A stretch of DNA of 64,000 nucleotides, from positions 27,095 to 91,094 of the forward strand of contig NZ_JARWNX010000018.1 of assembly GCF_029868385.1 (NCBI RefSeq). Reading direction: 5' to 3'. This document shows positions 17,745 through 25,591 of the stretch, piece after piece. Under the pieces are notes generated by a model, which was not told the origin of the DNA, ran no database searches, and saw only the letters and a list, made by a program, of their open reading frames with translations. The position numbers were made by a program, and so were the translations under genes. This DNA is from Nocardia cyriacigeorgica. Its GTDB lineage: Bacteria; Actinomycetota; Actinomycetes; Mycobacteriales; Mycobacteriaceae. Numbering within the stretch: position 1 is the stretch's first letter; each line of letters starts with the position of its first letter.

Positions 17745-18536
17745 GTGGAGATCCGCGGCGCCGAGCTACCGGAGCGGTCCGATGCGGACCGTGTGCTGCG
17801 TTTCGACTCCGGGGTGATCGTGCTGGACGGTGCGAGTTCCTATGATCGCGCCGTACCGCCCGCCGCCCGGTATGTGGATGCCCTCGGCAGCGCTCTCGCC
17901 CACTGCCTCGATGCCGGTGCCGCTGTCCCGGCGGCGCTGGCAGAGGCGATCCGCATCACCGCCGAACGTCTCGGTCTGTCGCGCGGGGCCGCGCCGTCGA
18001 GTGCGATCGCTGTCGTGCAGGTCTGGCCGGAAACGGTCGAGGTGCTGGTGCTGGGCGATATCACCGTCGTCGTCGGTTCCGGCCACGGCAGCTGTGAGTT
18101 GTTCAGCGACGACCGAATGGATGCCCTCGCCTTGCCGGAGAGAACCGAATACCGGCGCCGCCTGGCCGCGGGCAGCGGATACGACGACACCCACCGCGCA
18201 CTGCTACGCGGCCTCCAGCGCGGTCAGCGGGCACGGCGCAATCGCGACCACGGCTACTGGATCGCCGAAGCCGATCCCGTGGCGGCCGCCCACGCGGTGC
18301 GAAGGAGCTATCCCCGCGCCACGGTCGAGTGGGTGGTGCTGGCGACCGACGGCGCGCACGAAACGCTGGCGGTATTCGATATCCCCTGGCCGGAGATCGC
18401 CGCCCGATCGGCAACCGGGCTCCATCGCCTCCTCGTCCGCTGCCACGACTGGGAGGCCGACATCGATCCGGACGGCCGCCTGCTGCCCCGCGCGAAACGG
18501 CACGACGACAAGGCGATCGCGGTCCTGCGCCCGTAG
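17745..18536 (+). CDS. PP2C-like phosphatase domain protein
   Basis: Protein of 263 aa with the order of metal-binding motifs found in PP2C Ser/Thr phosphatases: FDSGVIVLDGASS (Asp28), VLVLGDITVVVG, VVLATDGAHETL, and a C-terminal HDDKAIAVLRP that resembles the DNxT motif. The motifs are weaker than in housekeeping phosphatases, so activity is not certain. The GTG start lies 4 bp after the stop of the HTH gene, implying translational coupling and a joint role. The last dozen codons are part of an 81-bp tandem duplication that continues past the stop (18498-18660). Which substrate it acts on, perhaps the HTH partner, is not visible. Confidence 0.7.
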   Translation: MEIRGAELPERSDADRVLRFDSGVIVLDGASSYDRAVPPAARYVDALGSALAHCLDAGAAVPAALAEAIRITAERLGLSRGAAPSSAIAVVQVWPETVEVLVLGDITVVVGSGHGSCELFSDDRMDALALPERTEYRRRLAAGSGYDDTHRALLRGLQRGQRARRNRDHGYWIAEADPVAAAHAVRRSYPRATVEWVVLATDGAHETLAVFDIPWPEIAARSATGLHRLLVRCHDWEADIDPDGRLLPRAKRHDDKAIAVLRP

Positions 18537-18660
18537 TCCCGACCGGCCGATGGCCCGGTTCTGCCTACGCGTGCCGGACGGCACGACGAAAGGCGATCAT
18601 GGTCGTGTGGCCGTAGTCCCGACAGGCCGATGGTCCGGTTCCGCTACGTGTACCGGGAGG
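18498..18660 (+). repeat. 81-bp imperfect tandem duplication of the PP2C gene 3' end
   Basis: Copy 1 (18498-18578) starts at CGGCACGACGACAAGGCGAT within the last codons of the PP2C-like gene and runs past its stop. Copy 2 (from 18579) repeats CGGCACGACGA-AAGGCGAT, then CCGTAGTCCCGAC and GGCCGATGG, with scattered changes and a 2-base deletion that breaks the frame. Copy 2 therefore is untranslated tail and runs into the end of the convergent gene at 18644. Confidence 0.8.
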
Positions 18661-19135
18661 CGAGTGCGCGAAGTAGGCGCACGTAGCCGCTGTGTCGGGC
18701 CGGCCGGGGGAGATGTCCGCTGGTATTCAGTTCGGCGCGGTCGAGGGCATCTTCGAGCAGGGCGTCGTGCATCCAGCGGTAGCACAACGGCCAGGTGAGG
18801 CGGGCGGTGCTGTGCAGCCGCATGGCGAGCAGATGGCGCAGGGTGGTCGTGCCGTCGTCCTCGTCGTGGATGGTGAACTCGTGGAATCCGTCGAACCCGC
18901 GCGGTCCGGTGAAGCGAAATCGCACCCACCGGCCCGGTTGCCAGCTCTCGACGTGGTAGCGCACCGGACCGTGACCGCCGACCGCACCGATCGCGAGGGG
19001 GCGATCGAAACGCATGGCGGGCCACCGGTCCGAGGGTCAGAGTCGATCATCTTCGCCGGCGAGCGAGTCGATGAGAGGTCCGACCCGGCTGGACGGGGCG
19101 TTGAGTCGGCGGTTGTGGATATTGAGGACTGCCAT
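18644..19135 (-). pseudogene. SRPBCC-like (START-fold) protein gene broken by an in-frame TGA
   Basis: The reading frame starts at ATG 19135 after GGAG, runs 32 codons (MAVLNIHNRRLN, then VGPLIDSLAGEDDRL), meets TGA at 19039-19037, and continues in the same frame for another 131 codons with PSDRWPAMRFDRPLAIG, VRFRFTGPRGFDGFHEFTIH and LTWPLCYRWMHDALLEDALDRAE. As I recall the family, Trp occupies the position of the stop (DRLWPxDRWPAM), so a single TGG to TGA change explains it. The second part alone (ATG 19015, 123 aa) lacks the first strand and helix of the fold. Either a recent pseudogene, a sequencing error, or a truncated protein restarted at 19015. Convergent with the PP2C-like gene. Confidence 0.72.
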
Positions 19136-19159
19136 GCGCGTCTCCAATTGGAGTGATTA

Positions 19160-19189
19160 CTCTAGAACGATTTAGAGCATACCCTCTAA
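19160..19189. promoter_or_regulatory. Operator-like motifs upstream of the SRPBCC-like gene, shared with 16.85 kb
   Basis: CTAGAACGAT (19162-19171) is identical to 16856-16865. ATACCCTCTAA (19179-19189) is the reverse complement of TTAGAGGGTAT at 16842-16852. CTCTA (19160-19164) and TAGAG (19173-19177) also form an inverted repeat. A perfect 12-bp palindrome CTCCAATTGGAG lies next to it at 19142-19153. The shared motifs suggest one regulator for this gene and the HTH/PP2C pair. Confidence 0.5.
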
Positions 19190-19348
19190 TTAGTTCGCCG
19201 TGCCTGCGCCGGTGCCGCGGCGCGGTATTCTGCGGTTGCGGCATATGCGGCCGAGTTCGCGTTCGGTCACCGAGCACCTCGGCCGGGGCGCAGTGCGGCG
19301 GCTGTGGATATCTGCCGCACCGCAGCGACAGAGAGTGAAGATCGTCGA

Positions 19349-20539
19349 ATGACCGAGCCTGCGCCGCAACCGTCGCGCAGACGCACACACCTGATCCGCA
19401 GCGCCATCGCACTCGGGGCGGTGGTGGTGATCGCGATCGGCGGCGCCTTCGCCGCGACGGCGATCATGTCGATTCCGGCGCCGCCGACCCTGTTCCAGCT
19501 GAGTATCGATCCACCGTCCACGCAGGGTGAGCTGTTCGCCTCGCGGACCGTGCCCGCGTCACCGGATCCGCGGCCGCTGCCGACCGCCACGGTCGAGCTA
19601 CCGGACACCGTGCCGTGGAAGGGTGCCCAGATCCCGATCGCCGAATTCCTGGATACGACCGAGACGAATTCGTTCGTGGTGCTGCGCGATGGCGCGGTGA
19701 TCCACGAGTGGTACCGCGACGGCGTCACCGCGGAGACGCGGCAGTCGTCCTGGTCGGTCGCGAAATCGGTGGTGTCGCTGCTGATCGGCCGCACCATCGA
19801 CGCGGGGCAGATGCGCGAGGACGACCGGCTGGTCGACCTACTGCCCGAACTCGTCACCGGCGGTGACTACGACGAGGTCACCATCGGTGATCTGCTCGAT
19901 ATGAGTTCCGGGGTCGATGTCTCGGAGAACTACAACAAATGGGCGCCGTTCACCGGCACCGCCCGCATGTACCTCACCACCGACCTCGCCGAATTCATCG
20001 ACCAGCACCGCACACTGACCTTCCCGCCGGGTAGCACCGGCGACTACCGCAGCGTCGACACCCAACTGCTCGGCATGGCGCTGGCACGGGTCACCGGTAC
20101 GCCGCTGGGTGAGCTGCTCGCCCGCGATATCTGGGCACCCATCGGCGCCGAACATGACGCACTGTGGAATCTCGATCGCAGCGGCGGCCAGGAGAAGGCA
20201 TTCTGCTGCCTCAATGCCACCGCCCGCGATTTCGCCAGGATCGGGCAGCTGGTGGCCGACGGCGGTCGCGTCGGCGACAACCAGATCGTGCCGCCCGCCT
20301 GGATCGAGCGCATCAGCACGCCTTCGCGGCACCGGATCTCCGATGAGGGCTATGCGGCGCAGTGGTGGCATCCCGACGGCGGTGACGGCGCCGATCTCTC
20401 GGCGGTGGGTGTGTACGGGCAGTACATCTACGTCGATCCGCCCAGTCGCACCGTCATCGTGAAGCTCAGCGATTACGGCACGTCACAGGACGAGACCGAG
20501 ACCTTCGAGGTGTTCCGCACCATCGCGCACACGGGCTGA
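19349..20539 (+). CDS. Membrane-anchored serine hydrolase (class C beta-lactamase fold)
   Basis: Penicillin-binding-like serine hydrolase of 396 aa. Seen: an N-terminal membrane anchor or signal helix (about residues 15-40, SAIALGAVVVIAIGGAFAAT), then the catalytic SxxK motif SVAK with Ser136 and Lys139, a Tyr-containing second motif in DYRSVDTQLLGMALARVTG, and GYAAQWWHPD toward the C-terminus. Such proteins are esterases, amidases or peptidases acting outside the membrane; the substrate is not predictable. The start ATG 19349 (MTEPAPQP) avoids an upstream extension without homology. Confidence 0.85.
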   Translation: MTEPAPQPSRRRTHLIRSAIALGAVVVIAIGGAFAATAIMSIPAPPTLFQLSIDPPSTQGELFASRTVPASPDPRPLPTATVELPDTVPWKGAQIPIAEFLDTTETNSFVVLRDGAVIHEWYRDGVTAETRQSSWSVAKSVVSLLIGRTIDAGQMREDDRLVDLLPELVTGGDYDEVTIGDLLDMSSGVDVSENYNKWAPFTGTARMYLTTDLAEFIDQHRTLTFPPGSTGDYRSVDTQLLGMALARVTGTPLGELLARDIWAPIGAEHDALWNLDRSGGQEKAFCCLNATARDFARIGQLVADGGRVGDNQIVPPAWIERISTPSRHRISDEGYAAQWWHPDGGDGADLSAVGVYGQYIYVDPPSRTVIVKLSDYGTSQDETETFEVFRTIAHTG

Positions 20540-20573
20540 ATCCCCGCCCGGTCCGGTGGGCCGGGCCGACGGC

Positions 20574-20858
20574 TCAGCCGACGAGTTCGGCGTACTCGGG
20601 ATGCGAGCCGATGTACTGGTCGACATACCAGCAGGTGGGGACCACCGAGAAGCCGTTGTCCTTGGAATCGGCGAGGGCGTACTCGACCACCTGGGCGGCC
20701 ACACCGCGGCCACGGAACTCCGGGAATGTCATGGTGTGGTGGAAGTCGCGGACCTTGGCGTCCTCGCGTTCGGCGTAGTCGGCGTAACCGGCGAGGGTGT
20801 CGTCGATGTAGATCTCGAAACGAGTATCGGCGACATTGTGTTCGAGCCTGGTGGTCAT
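20574..20858 (-). CDS. Small GNAT-type N-acetyltransferase
   Basis: Protein of 94 aa of the short GNAT type (YidJ/GCN5-like). Seen: RFEIYIDDTLAGYADYAER, HTMTFPEFRGRGVAAQVVEYAL with the acetyl-CoA-binding P-loop-like RGRGVA, and VVPTCWYVDQYIGSHPEYAELV at the C-terminus. These proteins usually act on small molecules or peptides with acetyl-CoA; the substrate is unknown. ATG 20858 is preceded by GAAGGAG at a 12-base spacing. It lies 53 bp downstream of the FAD-linked oxidase gene on the same strand. Confidence 0.85.
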   Translation of the reverse strand: MTTRLEHNVADTRFEIYIDDTLAGYADYAEREDAKVRDFHHTMTFPEFRGRGVAAQVVEYALADSKDNGFSVVPTCWYVDQYIGSHPEYAELVG

Positions 20859-20911
20859 ATCGGGGTGGAACTCCTTCTCCGGCGCGGTTGTTCCGGCTGT
20901 GCTCGATTCGA

Positions 20912-22270
20912 TCACAGGATGGCGCCGGGGTTGAGAATGCCGTTCGGGTCGAGCGCGTCCTTGATGCGTGAGGTCAATGCCATCACATCGGGACCGAGCT
21001 GATCGGGCAGCCACGCCTTCTTGAGCCGGCCGACGCCGTGTTCGCCGGTGATGGTGCCGCCCAGCGAGATGGCCAGATCCATGATCTCGCCGAAGGCACG
21101 GTGGGCGCGTTCGGTCATCTCCGGATCGGTGGGATCGTGCACGATCAGCGGATGGGTGTTGCCGTCGCCCGCGTGCGCGATCACCGAGACCAGCACATCG
21201 TTGCGTTCGGCGATCTCCGCGATGCCCTCGACCAGATCGCCGAGCCGCGGCAGCGGTACGCCGACGTCCTCGAGCAGCAGCGGCCCGAGCCGTTCGACGG
21301 CCGGGATCGCGAACCGCCGTGCCGCGGTGAAGGCCTCGCCCTCTTCGGCGTCTTCGGTGTGGAACACCTCCGTGGCGCCCGCCTGTTCGCAGGCGGCGAC
21401 CATGACCTGCGCCTCGTGGGCGGCGAACGCGCCGGGCGCGTCCGAACGCGCGACGAGCAGCGCCGCGGCCGCGCGGTCGAGGCCCATCCGCATCTCGTCC
21501 TCCACCGCGTTGATCGCCACGGTGTCCATGAACTCGAGCATGGCCGGACGCAGCGCGCCGGTGATCGACAGGATCGCCTCCGTGGCCGCGGCGAGCGTGC
21601 CGAACGAGGCCACAACGGTGCTCTGCGGCGGCTGTGCGGGCAGCAGCCGCAGCGTGAGTTCGGTGATGACGCCGAGGGTGCCCTCGCTGCCCACGAACAG
21701 TTTGGTCAACGACAGTCCCGCGGAATCCTTCAACCGCGGCCCACCGAGCCGCACCGGTGTGCCGTCGGCGAGCACGACTTCCATGCCGAGCACGTAATCG
21801 GTGGTCACGCCGTATTTCACGCAGCACAGCCCGCCCGCGTTGGTCGCGGCGTTACCGCCGATCGAGCACATCTCGAACGATGACGGATCCGGCGGATACC
21901 AGAGCCCGTATTCGGCCACGGCGCGTTTGACCTCGGCATTGAGCAGACCGGGCTGGACAACGGCGGTGCGCGTCACCGGATCGACGGTGATCGCGCGCAT
22001 CCGTTCGGTGCACAGCACGATGCCGCCGTCCACCGCGGTCGCCCCGCCGGACAGCCCCGATCCCGCCCCACGCGGCACCACCGGCACCCGATGCGCGTTC
22101 GCCCACCGCAGTGTGGCCGTCACGTCGGCGGTGCCGGTGGCCCTGACCACCGCCAATGGGGTTCCGGCAGCGGGATCGCGGGCCCAGTCGTGCCGGTAGC
22201 CCTCGAGCAGATCGGGGTCGGTGACCACCGCGCCGTCGGGGAGGGATGCGATCAGATCATGCAGGTCCAC
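20912..22270 (-). CDS. FAD-linked oxidase, GlcD/D-2-hydroxyacid dehydrogenase type
   Basis: Flavoprotein of about 452 aa that oxidises a 2-hydroxyacid such as glycolate or D-lactate. Seen: FAD-binding PP-loop VPVVPRGAGSGLSGGATAV, MCSIGGNAATNAGGLCCVKYG, LFVGSEGTLGVITELTLRLLP, and in the C-terminal cap AHAGDGNTHPLIVHDP and TGEHGVGRLKKAWL with metal/substrate-binding histidines. The start is uncertain: GTG 22270 (VDLHDLIASL) is used; an in-frame TTG at 22309 is possible. No partner iron-sulfur subunit is nearby. The GNAT gene follows on the same strand. Confidence 0.9.
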   Translation of the reverse strand: MDLHDLIASLPDGAVVTDPDLLEGYRHDWARDPAAGTPLAVVRATGTADVTATLRWANAHRVPVVPRGAGSGLSGGATAVDGGIVLCTERMRAITVDPVTRTAVVQPGLLNAEVKRAVAEYGLWYPPDPSSFEMCSIGGNAATNAGGLCCVKYGVTTDYVLGMEVVLADGTPVRLGGPRLKDSAGLSLTKLFVGSEGTLGVITELTLRLLPAQPPQSTVVASFGTLAAATEAILSITGALRPAMLEFMDTVAINAVEDEMRMGLDRAAAALLVARSDAPGAFAAHEAQVMVAACEQAGATEVFHTEDAEEGEAFTAARRFAIPAVERLGPLLLEDVGVPLPRLGDLVEGIAEIAERNDVLVSVIAHAGDGNTHPLIVHDPTDPEMTERAHRAFGEIMDLAISLGGTITGEHGVGRLKKAWLPDQLGPDVMALTSRIKDALDPNGILNPGAIL

Positions 22271-22398
22271 GCCGATAACACTAGGGCCGGGCCGGTGCGC
22301 GCAAGCCACCGAATGTGATGTCGCGCGCCGGAGTGGCCTCTCGCGGCCAGGGGGGAGAGAATCATTCGTCGGGGTTCGTGCACTGGTAGGGCGGAGGG

Positions 22399-22725
22399 AT
22401 GGCGTTGCAGCGAATCGAACCGCAGAGTTGCCGGGAGCTGGTGGCCGCGATGTTCTCCGCCGAGTTCGTCGACGGTGGCGTGGACCCGACGGCGCTGCGC
22501 CGCGTACACGCGGGTGAACACACCGAATGGGTGGATGCGCTGGACCGATCCGGGATGTTCGGCGTCGACACCGTCGCCGCGGTCACCGAGCGGTGGCGGC
22601 AGGATCCGCGGACACTGTTGGACGCGCTGCTCACCGAGGCCGACGACGTCACGCGTCGCCGCTGTCTCACCGCATGGTCGGCACTGGACGACGGCGCGGC
22701 GGGCACCCGGGCTCGCATGGCCTGA
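22399..22725 (+). CDS. Hypothetical protein, 108 aa
   Basis: I do not recognise a family. The product is acidic and mostly helical, beginning MALQRIEPQSCRELVAAMFS and containing RWRQDPRTLLDALLTEADD. It has no membrane segment or signal peptide. ATG 22399 is preceded closely by GGCGGAGGG. It lies 58 bp upstream of a GtrA-type gene and may be co-transcribed with it. Coding potential is judged from codon usage and start context only. Confidence 0.55.
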   Translation: MALQRIEPQSCRELVAAMFSAEFVDGGVDPTALRRVHAGEHTEWVDALDRSGMFGVDTVAAVTERWRQDPRTLLDALLTEADDVTRRRCLTAWSALDDGAAGTRARMA

Positions 22726-22783
22726 CCTGCTCGTTTGCCCGGCGATCACCTGGCCGACACCTGCCGCTGGCACGCTGGCCGCC

Positions 22784-23275
22784 GTGCATGAACCGGCCTC
22801 CGCCACCGACACCCTGGCCGACCGTTTCACTCGCTCGTGTCGGGCCGTGGTCGCCCGGCTGCCGTGGGGGCTGGACCGGATCGTCGCGCCGACCCTGCTC
22901 GGTTTCGCGGTGATCAACAGCTTCACCTTCGGTGTGGATCTGCTGCTGCTCACCATCCTGCGCAGCGGCTTCGGCCTGCCGCTGTGGATGTCGGTGACCG
23001 TCGGCTATGTGTGCGCGTTCGGGCTGGCCTTCCTGCTCAACCGCACCTTCAACTTCCATTCGCACGCTCCGATCGGCCGTCAGGCCGTGGTGTACGCGGT
23101 GGTCGTGGTGATCAACTATCTGGCATTCATCCTCGGTGTGAGCACCGGTCTCACCGCGCTCGGTCTCGACTACCACCTGTCCCGGCTCGCGGCGGGAGCG
23201 TGCGAGGCGGTGTACATGTACAGCGCCATGCGCTGGGTCGTCTTTCGCCGCGCCGCGCCGCAGCTTCATGCGTAG
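22784..23275 (+). CDS. GtrA-family membrane protein (second copy)
   Basis: Four-helix GtrA-type protein of 163 aa. Seen: LLGFAVINSFTFGVDLLLL, AFGLAFLLNRTFNFHSHAP (the family N-R-x-F/W-x-F motif), VVYAVVVVINYLAFILGV and a last helix ending MYSAMRWVVFRRAAP. GtrA proteins usually assist transfer of lipid-linked sugars. The GTG start at 22784 (VHEPASATDTLADRF) is chosen because upstream residues are not membrane-like. Its 3' end overlaps the convergent peptidase E gene by 10 bp. It differs clearly in sequence from the GtrA at 9917-10462. Confidence 0.85.
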   Translation: MHEPASATDTLADRFTRSCRAVVARLPWGLDRIVAPTLLGFAVINSFTFGVDLLLLTILRSGFGLPLWMSVTVGYVCAFGLAFLLNRTFNFHSHAPIGRQAVVYAVVVVINYLAFILGVSTGLTALGLDYHLSRLAAGACEAVYMYSAMRWVVFRRAAPQLHA

Positions 23276-23904
23276 TGGCGGACCTCGTCGCCGTCGACCA
23301 CGATCACGTCGTCGTCGGTGAGCGCCCAATGCGCGATGCCGGCCGCGCGATAGGCCGCGGACAGGCGATTGCCATCGCCGTCGGGATCGGTGGCGGAATC
23401 GATGTGCGGCACGATCGGCCGGTCGATGAGTCCGAGTCCGTCCCAGCGTGGCTCGATGCCGCAGGCGGGCCGGACCTCGGCGGGATCGTCGGCGCTGTCC
23501 AGACCGTGCAGATCGGGCGCGAGGACGCAGGCCCCGGCGCTGTAACCGGCGTACACCAGCGCATCCTCGGCGAGGAGTTCCGGGATGACGAGATCGGCGC
23601 CGCTGCGGGCGAATTGGGCACGCAGGACGAAAGTGTTGCCTCCGCGCACCCAGAGCAACGAGAACTCGGCCAGATGCTTCGCCAACTGCCCGGACCGCCC
23701 GACATACTCCCGCAGATCGACCTCCTCGGCCCGATACCCCAACCGGCGCAACGGCACCAGATCGCTGGTGATGGCCGCCGCCCGCGCCGCGGGCCACCCG
23801 TCGCATGCATTGCCGATCACCGCGACCCGGCCCGGCGCACCGGCCAGCGCGGCGAGCCGGTCGTAATGCGCGCCGAATCGGTAGGAAGCCAGGAACAGCC
23901 GCAC
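23266..23904 (-). CDS. Peptidase E-like (S51) serine peptidase
   Basis: Protein of 212 aa with the class I glutamine amidotransferase-like fold of peptidase E (Asp-Xaa dipeptidases) and cyanophycinase. Seen: LFLASYRFG start, RVAVIGNACDGWP, LLWVRGGNTFVLR, and the nucleophile elbow YAGYSAGACVLAPDL with the catalytic Ser, then PHIDSATDPDGDGNRL with a His. Length fits the family. It is followed on the same strand by no close gene; upstream, the isomerase-like gene ends 4 bp after its start coordinate, so they are separate units on the minus strand in close order. Confidence 0.87.
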   Translation of the reverse strand: MRLFLASYRFGAHYDRLAALAGAPGRVAVIGNACDGWPAARAAAITSDLVPLRRLGYRAEEVDLREYVGRSGQLAKHLAEFSLLWVRGGNTFVLRAQFARSGADLVIPELLAEDALVYAGYSAGACVLAPDLHGLDSADDPAEVRPACGIEPRWDGLGLIDRPIVPHIDSATDPDGDGNRLSAAYRAAGIAHWALTDDDVIVVDGDEVRHYA

Positions 23905-23908
23905 CGAG

Positions 23909-24745
23909 CTAGATGGTGAAGGCGAGGTTGCGTACCAAGCGCCTGCCCAGTTCGTCGTCTCCGGTGATGCCGATCTCGCCCATCCGCGAATCAGCGGTCA
24001 CGCGCCCACCGCCGAGCCGGACCAGCAGACCGGAATCCAGGGTGATGGTCGTGTGTGGCGGCCCGTCGAGCGCGTCGACGTAGCGGGCCCGGCCCGCGAC
24101 CTCGATATGCAGGGTGCGGGCCAGCGGACCGGTCACCTCGAAGGTGAGCCGGGAACCCTCCGGCGCCTTGCCCACCTTGGCGATCACTCTCGGCACGGTC
24201 TGGAGGAACTCGGCCAATGCCAGCTCACCGCGCGCCCCACCCTCCTCGACCCGCACCCCGAGCGCATCGGCGATATCCAGTTCGTGCATCCAGCAGTCGA
24301 ACAGCCGCACCCGCATGAACCGGCCATAGCTCACCGGACCGATCGGTGACGGGGTCTGCGCCTGCCACTGCGCCTCGTCCAGCGCCGACAGCGCCTTGCG
24401 CCTGCGCTCGGTGACGTCCAGGAACCGTTGCAGCAGCGCGGTTCCGGTGAGCGGGCGCATCCGCTGGATCCAGATCTCGTTGAACACCGCGGTCTCATTG
24501 CGCACATGCGGCAGGGTGTGCACATCGATATCGGGCTGCGAGCGATCACGCGGGGGCGGCTTCTCCCCGAGCAGGAAGGACTCGGTGCCGATGACATGGG
24601 CCACCACATCGAAGACCGTCCAGCCGGGCAGCGTCGTCGGCGTACGCCAGACATGCTCGTCCAGTCCGTCGACGAGTGCGGCGATGGCCGCCCACTGCTG
24701 CGGCAGCAGTGCGGTGAGCTCGGCCTGATTCGGCGTGTCGGTCAT
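23909..24745 (-). CDS. Maleylpyruvate isomerase-family mycothiol-dependent enzyme
   Basis: Protein of 278 aa of the DinB-like mycothiol-dependent family. Seen: N-terminal four-helix bundle with the metal-binding pattern LPGWTVFDVVAHVIGTESFLLG and LFDCWMHELDIADALG, where the His residues and nearby Glu are the usual divalent-metal ligands; C-terminal SCP2-like domain (LTFEVTGPLARTLHIEVAGRARYV). Known members isomerise maleylpyruvate or transfer mycothiol to xenobiotics; the substrate here is unknown. Start ATG 24745 overlaps the stop of the HIT gene (ATGA), so the two are translationally coupled; peptidase E follows 4 bp after its end. Confidence 0.9.
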   Translation of the reverse strand: MTDTPNQAELTALLPQQWAAIAALVDGLDEHVWRTPTTLPGWTVFDVVAHVIGTESFLLGEKPPPRDRSQPDIDVHTLPHVRNETAVFNEIWIQRMRPLTGTALLQRFLDVTERRRKALSALDEAQWQAQTPSPIGPVSYGRFMRVRLFDCWMHELDIADALGVRVEEGGARGELALAEFLQTVPRVIAKVGKAPEGSRLTFEVTGPLARTLHIEVAGRARYVDALDGPPHTTITLDSGLLVRLGGGRVTADSRMGEIGITGDDELGRRLVRNLAFTI

Positions 24746-25233
24746 CGTGATGTGGTCCCTTCCCCCGAGCAGGGCGGTTCGGTATCGAGTTCGGTTGCGG
24801 TGGAAGTGGTGTCGAGTGCGGCGATCCCGGTGCGGATCGCGGCGGCGGTGGATTCGGGTTCGTGCGGGCGGCGCAGCAGGAACCCCGCCGCGATGCGCAG
24901 CTTGTCGCCGTGGCTGCGTGGCACCACGTGCAGATGGACGTGCGGCACGGTCTGGAAGGCCGCGGTGCCGTCGTTGAGGATGAGGTTGGCGCCGTCGGCG
25001 GCCAGCCCGCCGCGCCGGATCGCCAGCGCCAGCCGATGTCCGACGCGGAACAGTTCGGCACCGGTGTCGGGGTCGAGATCCTCGAGTTCGGTGGCATGTC
25101 GTTTGGGCACGATCAGGGTATGGCCGCGGGCGATCGGACGAATGTCGAGGAAGGCGCACAGGGTGTCGTCCTCGTACACCTTGGTCGCCGGGGCTTCACC
25201 CGCCACGATGCGGCAGAAGACGCAGTCGCTCAC
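24742..25233 (-). CDS. HIT-family nucleotide hydrolase
   Basis: Histidine-triad protein of 163 aa that hydrolyses nucleoside phosphoramidates or dinucleotide polyphosphates. Seen: CVFCRIVAGEAPATKVYEDD with a CxxC zinc pair, FLDIRPIARGHTLIVPKRHA, LILNDGTAAFQTVPHVHLHVVPR with the H-x-H-x-H triad. The C-terminal 40 residues are a family-atypical tail. The GTG start at 25233 (VSDCVFC) gives the normal N-terminus; the open frame upstream has no homology. Overlaps the next gene by 4 bp. Confidence 0.92.
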   Translation of the reverse strand: MSDCVFCRIVAGEAPATKVYEDDTLCAFLDIRPIARGHTLIVPKRHATELEDLDPDTGAELFRVGHRLALAIRRGGLAADGANLILNDGTAAFQTVPHVHLHVVPRSHGDKLRIAAGFLLRRPHEPESTAAAIRTGIAALDTTSTATELDTEPPCSGEGTTSR

Positions 25234-25591
25234 ACGGTGACCATACGGCGCACGAGTGGCCTGGAACACCCCGCGTCCGGTCAGTGGCGTGATGCGTATC
25301 ACCACGCAGCGCCTCGGCGAGTGCTGGACCGGGCAACCTACCCAAAGGTTGGTAACCCACCTGGAGGGACGCTCTTGTGTCATTCGCCCCGCTTGGTGAC
25401 TATCTCAATCTGTTAGGGCAACCAAACCCGGCGGTCCGTGTGTGACGGGACTCTCAGCTAAGCTCACCGCGGGCCGGGTACAGTTGCGAGGATTTGGTGG
25501 AACTTACTCTTCAGTAACCTAGTTCGGCCGTCGATGATCGGCGCTGAATCGTTCCGTGGAGCTAAGCCAGCACGAGAAGGAAGTCTGACAG
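25234..25591. promoter_or_regulatory. Intergenic region upstream of pntAA with TTACT/AGTAA inverted repeat
   Basis: No gene is seen in this 358-bp gap between the divergent HIT and pntAA genes. TTACT-CTTC-AGTAA at 25504-25517 is an inverted repeat about 75 bp before the pntAA start and could be an operator. AAGGAAG at about 25580 is the likely ribosome site. The promoter itself was not located with confidence. Confidence 0.4.
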
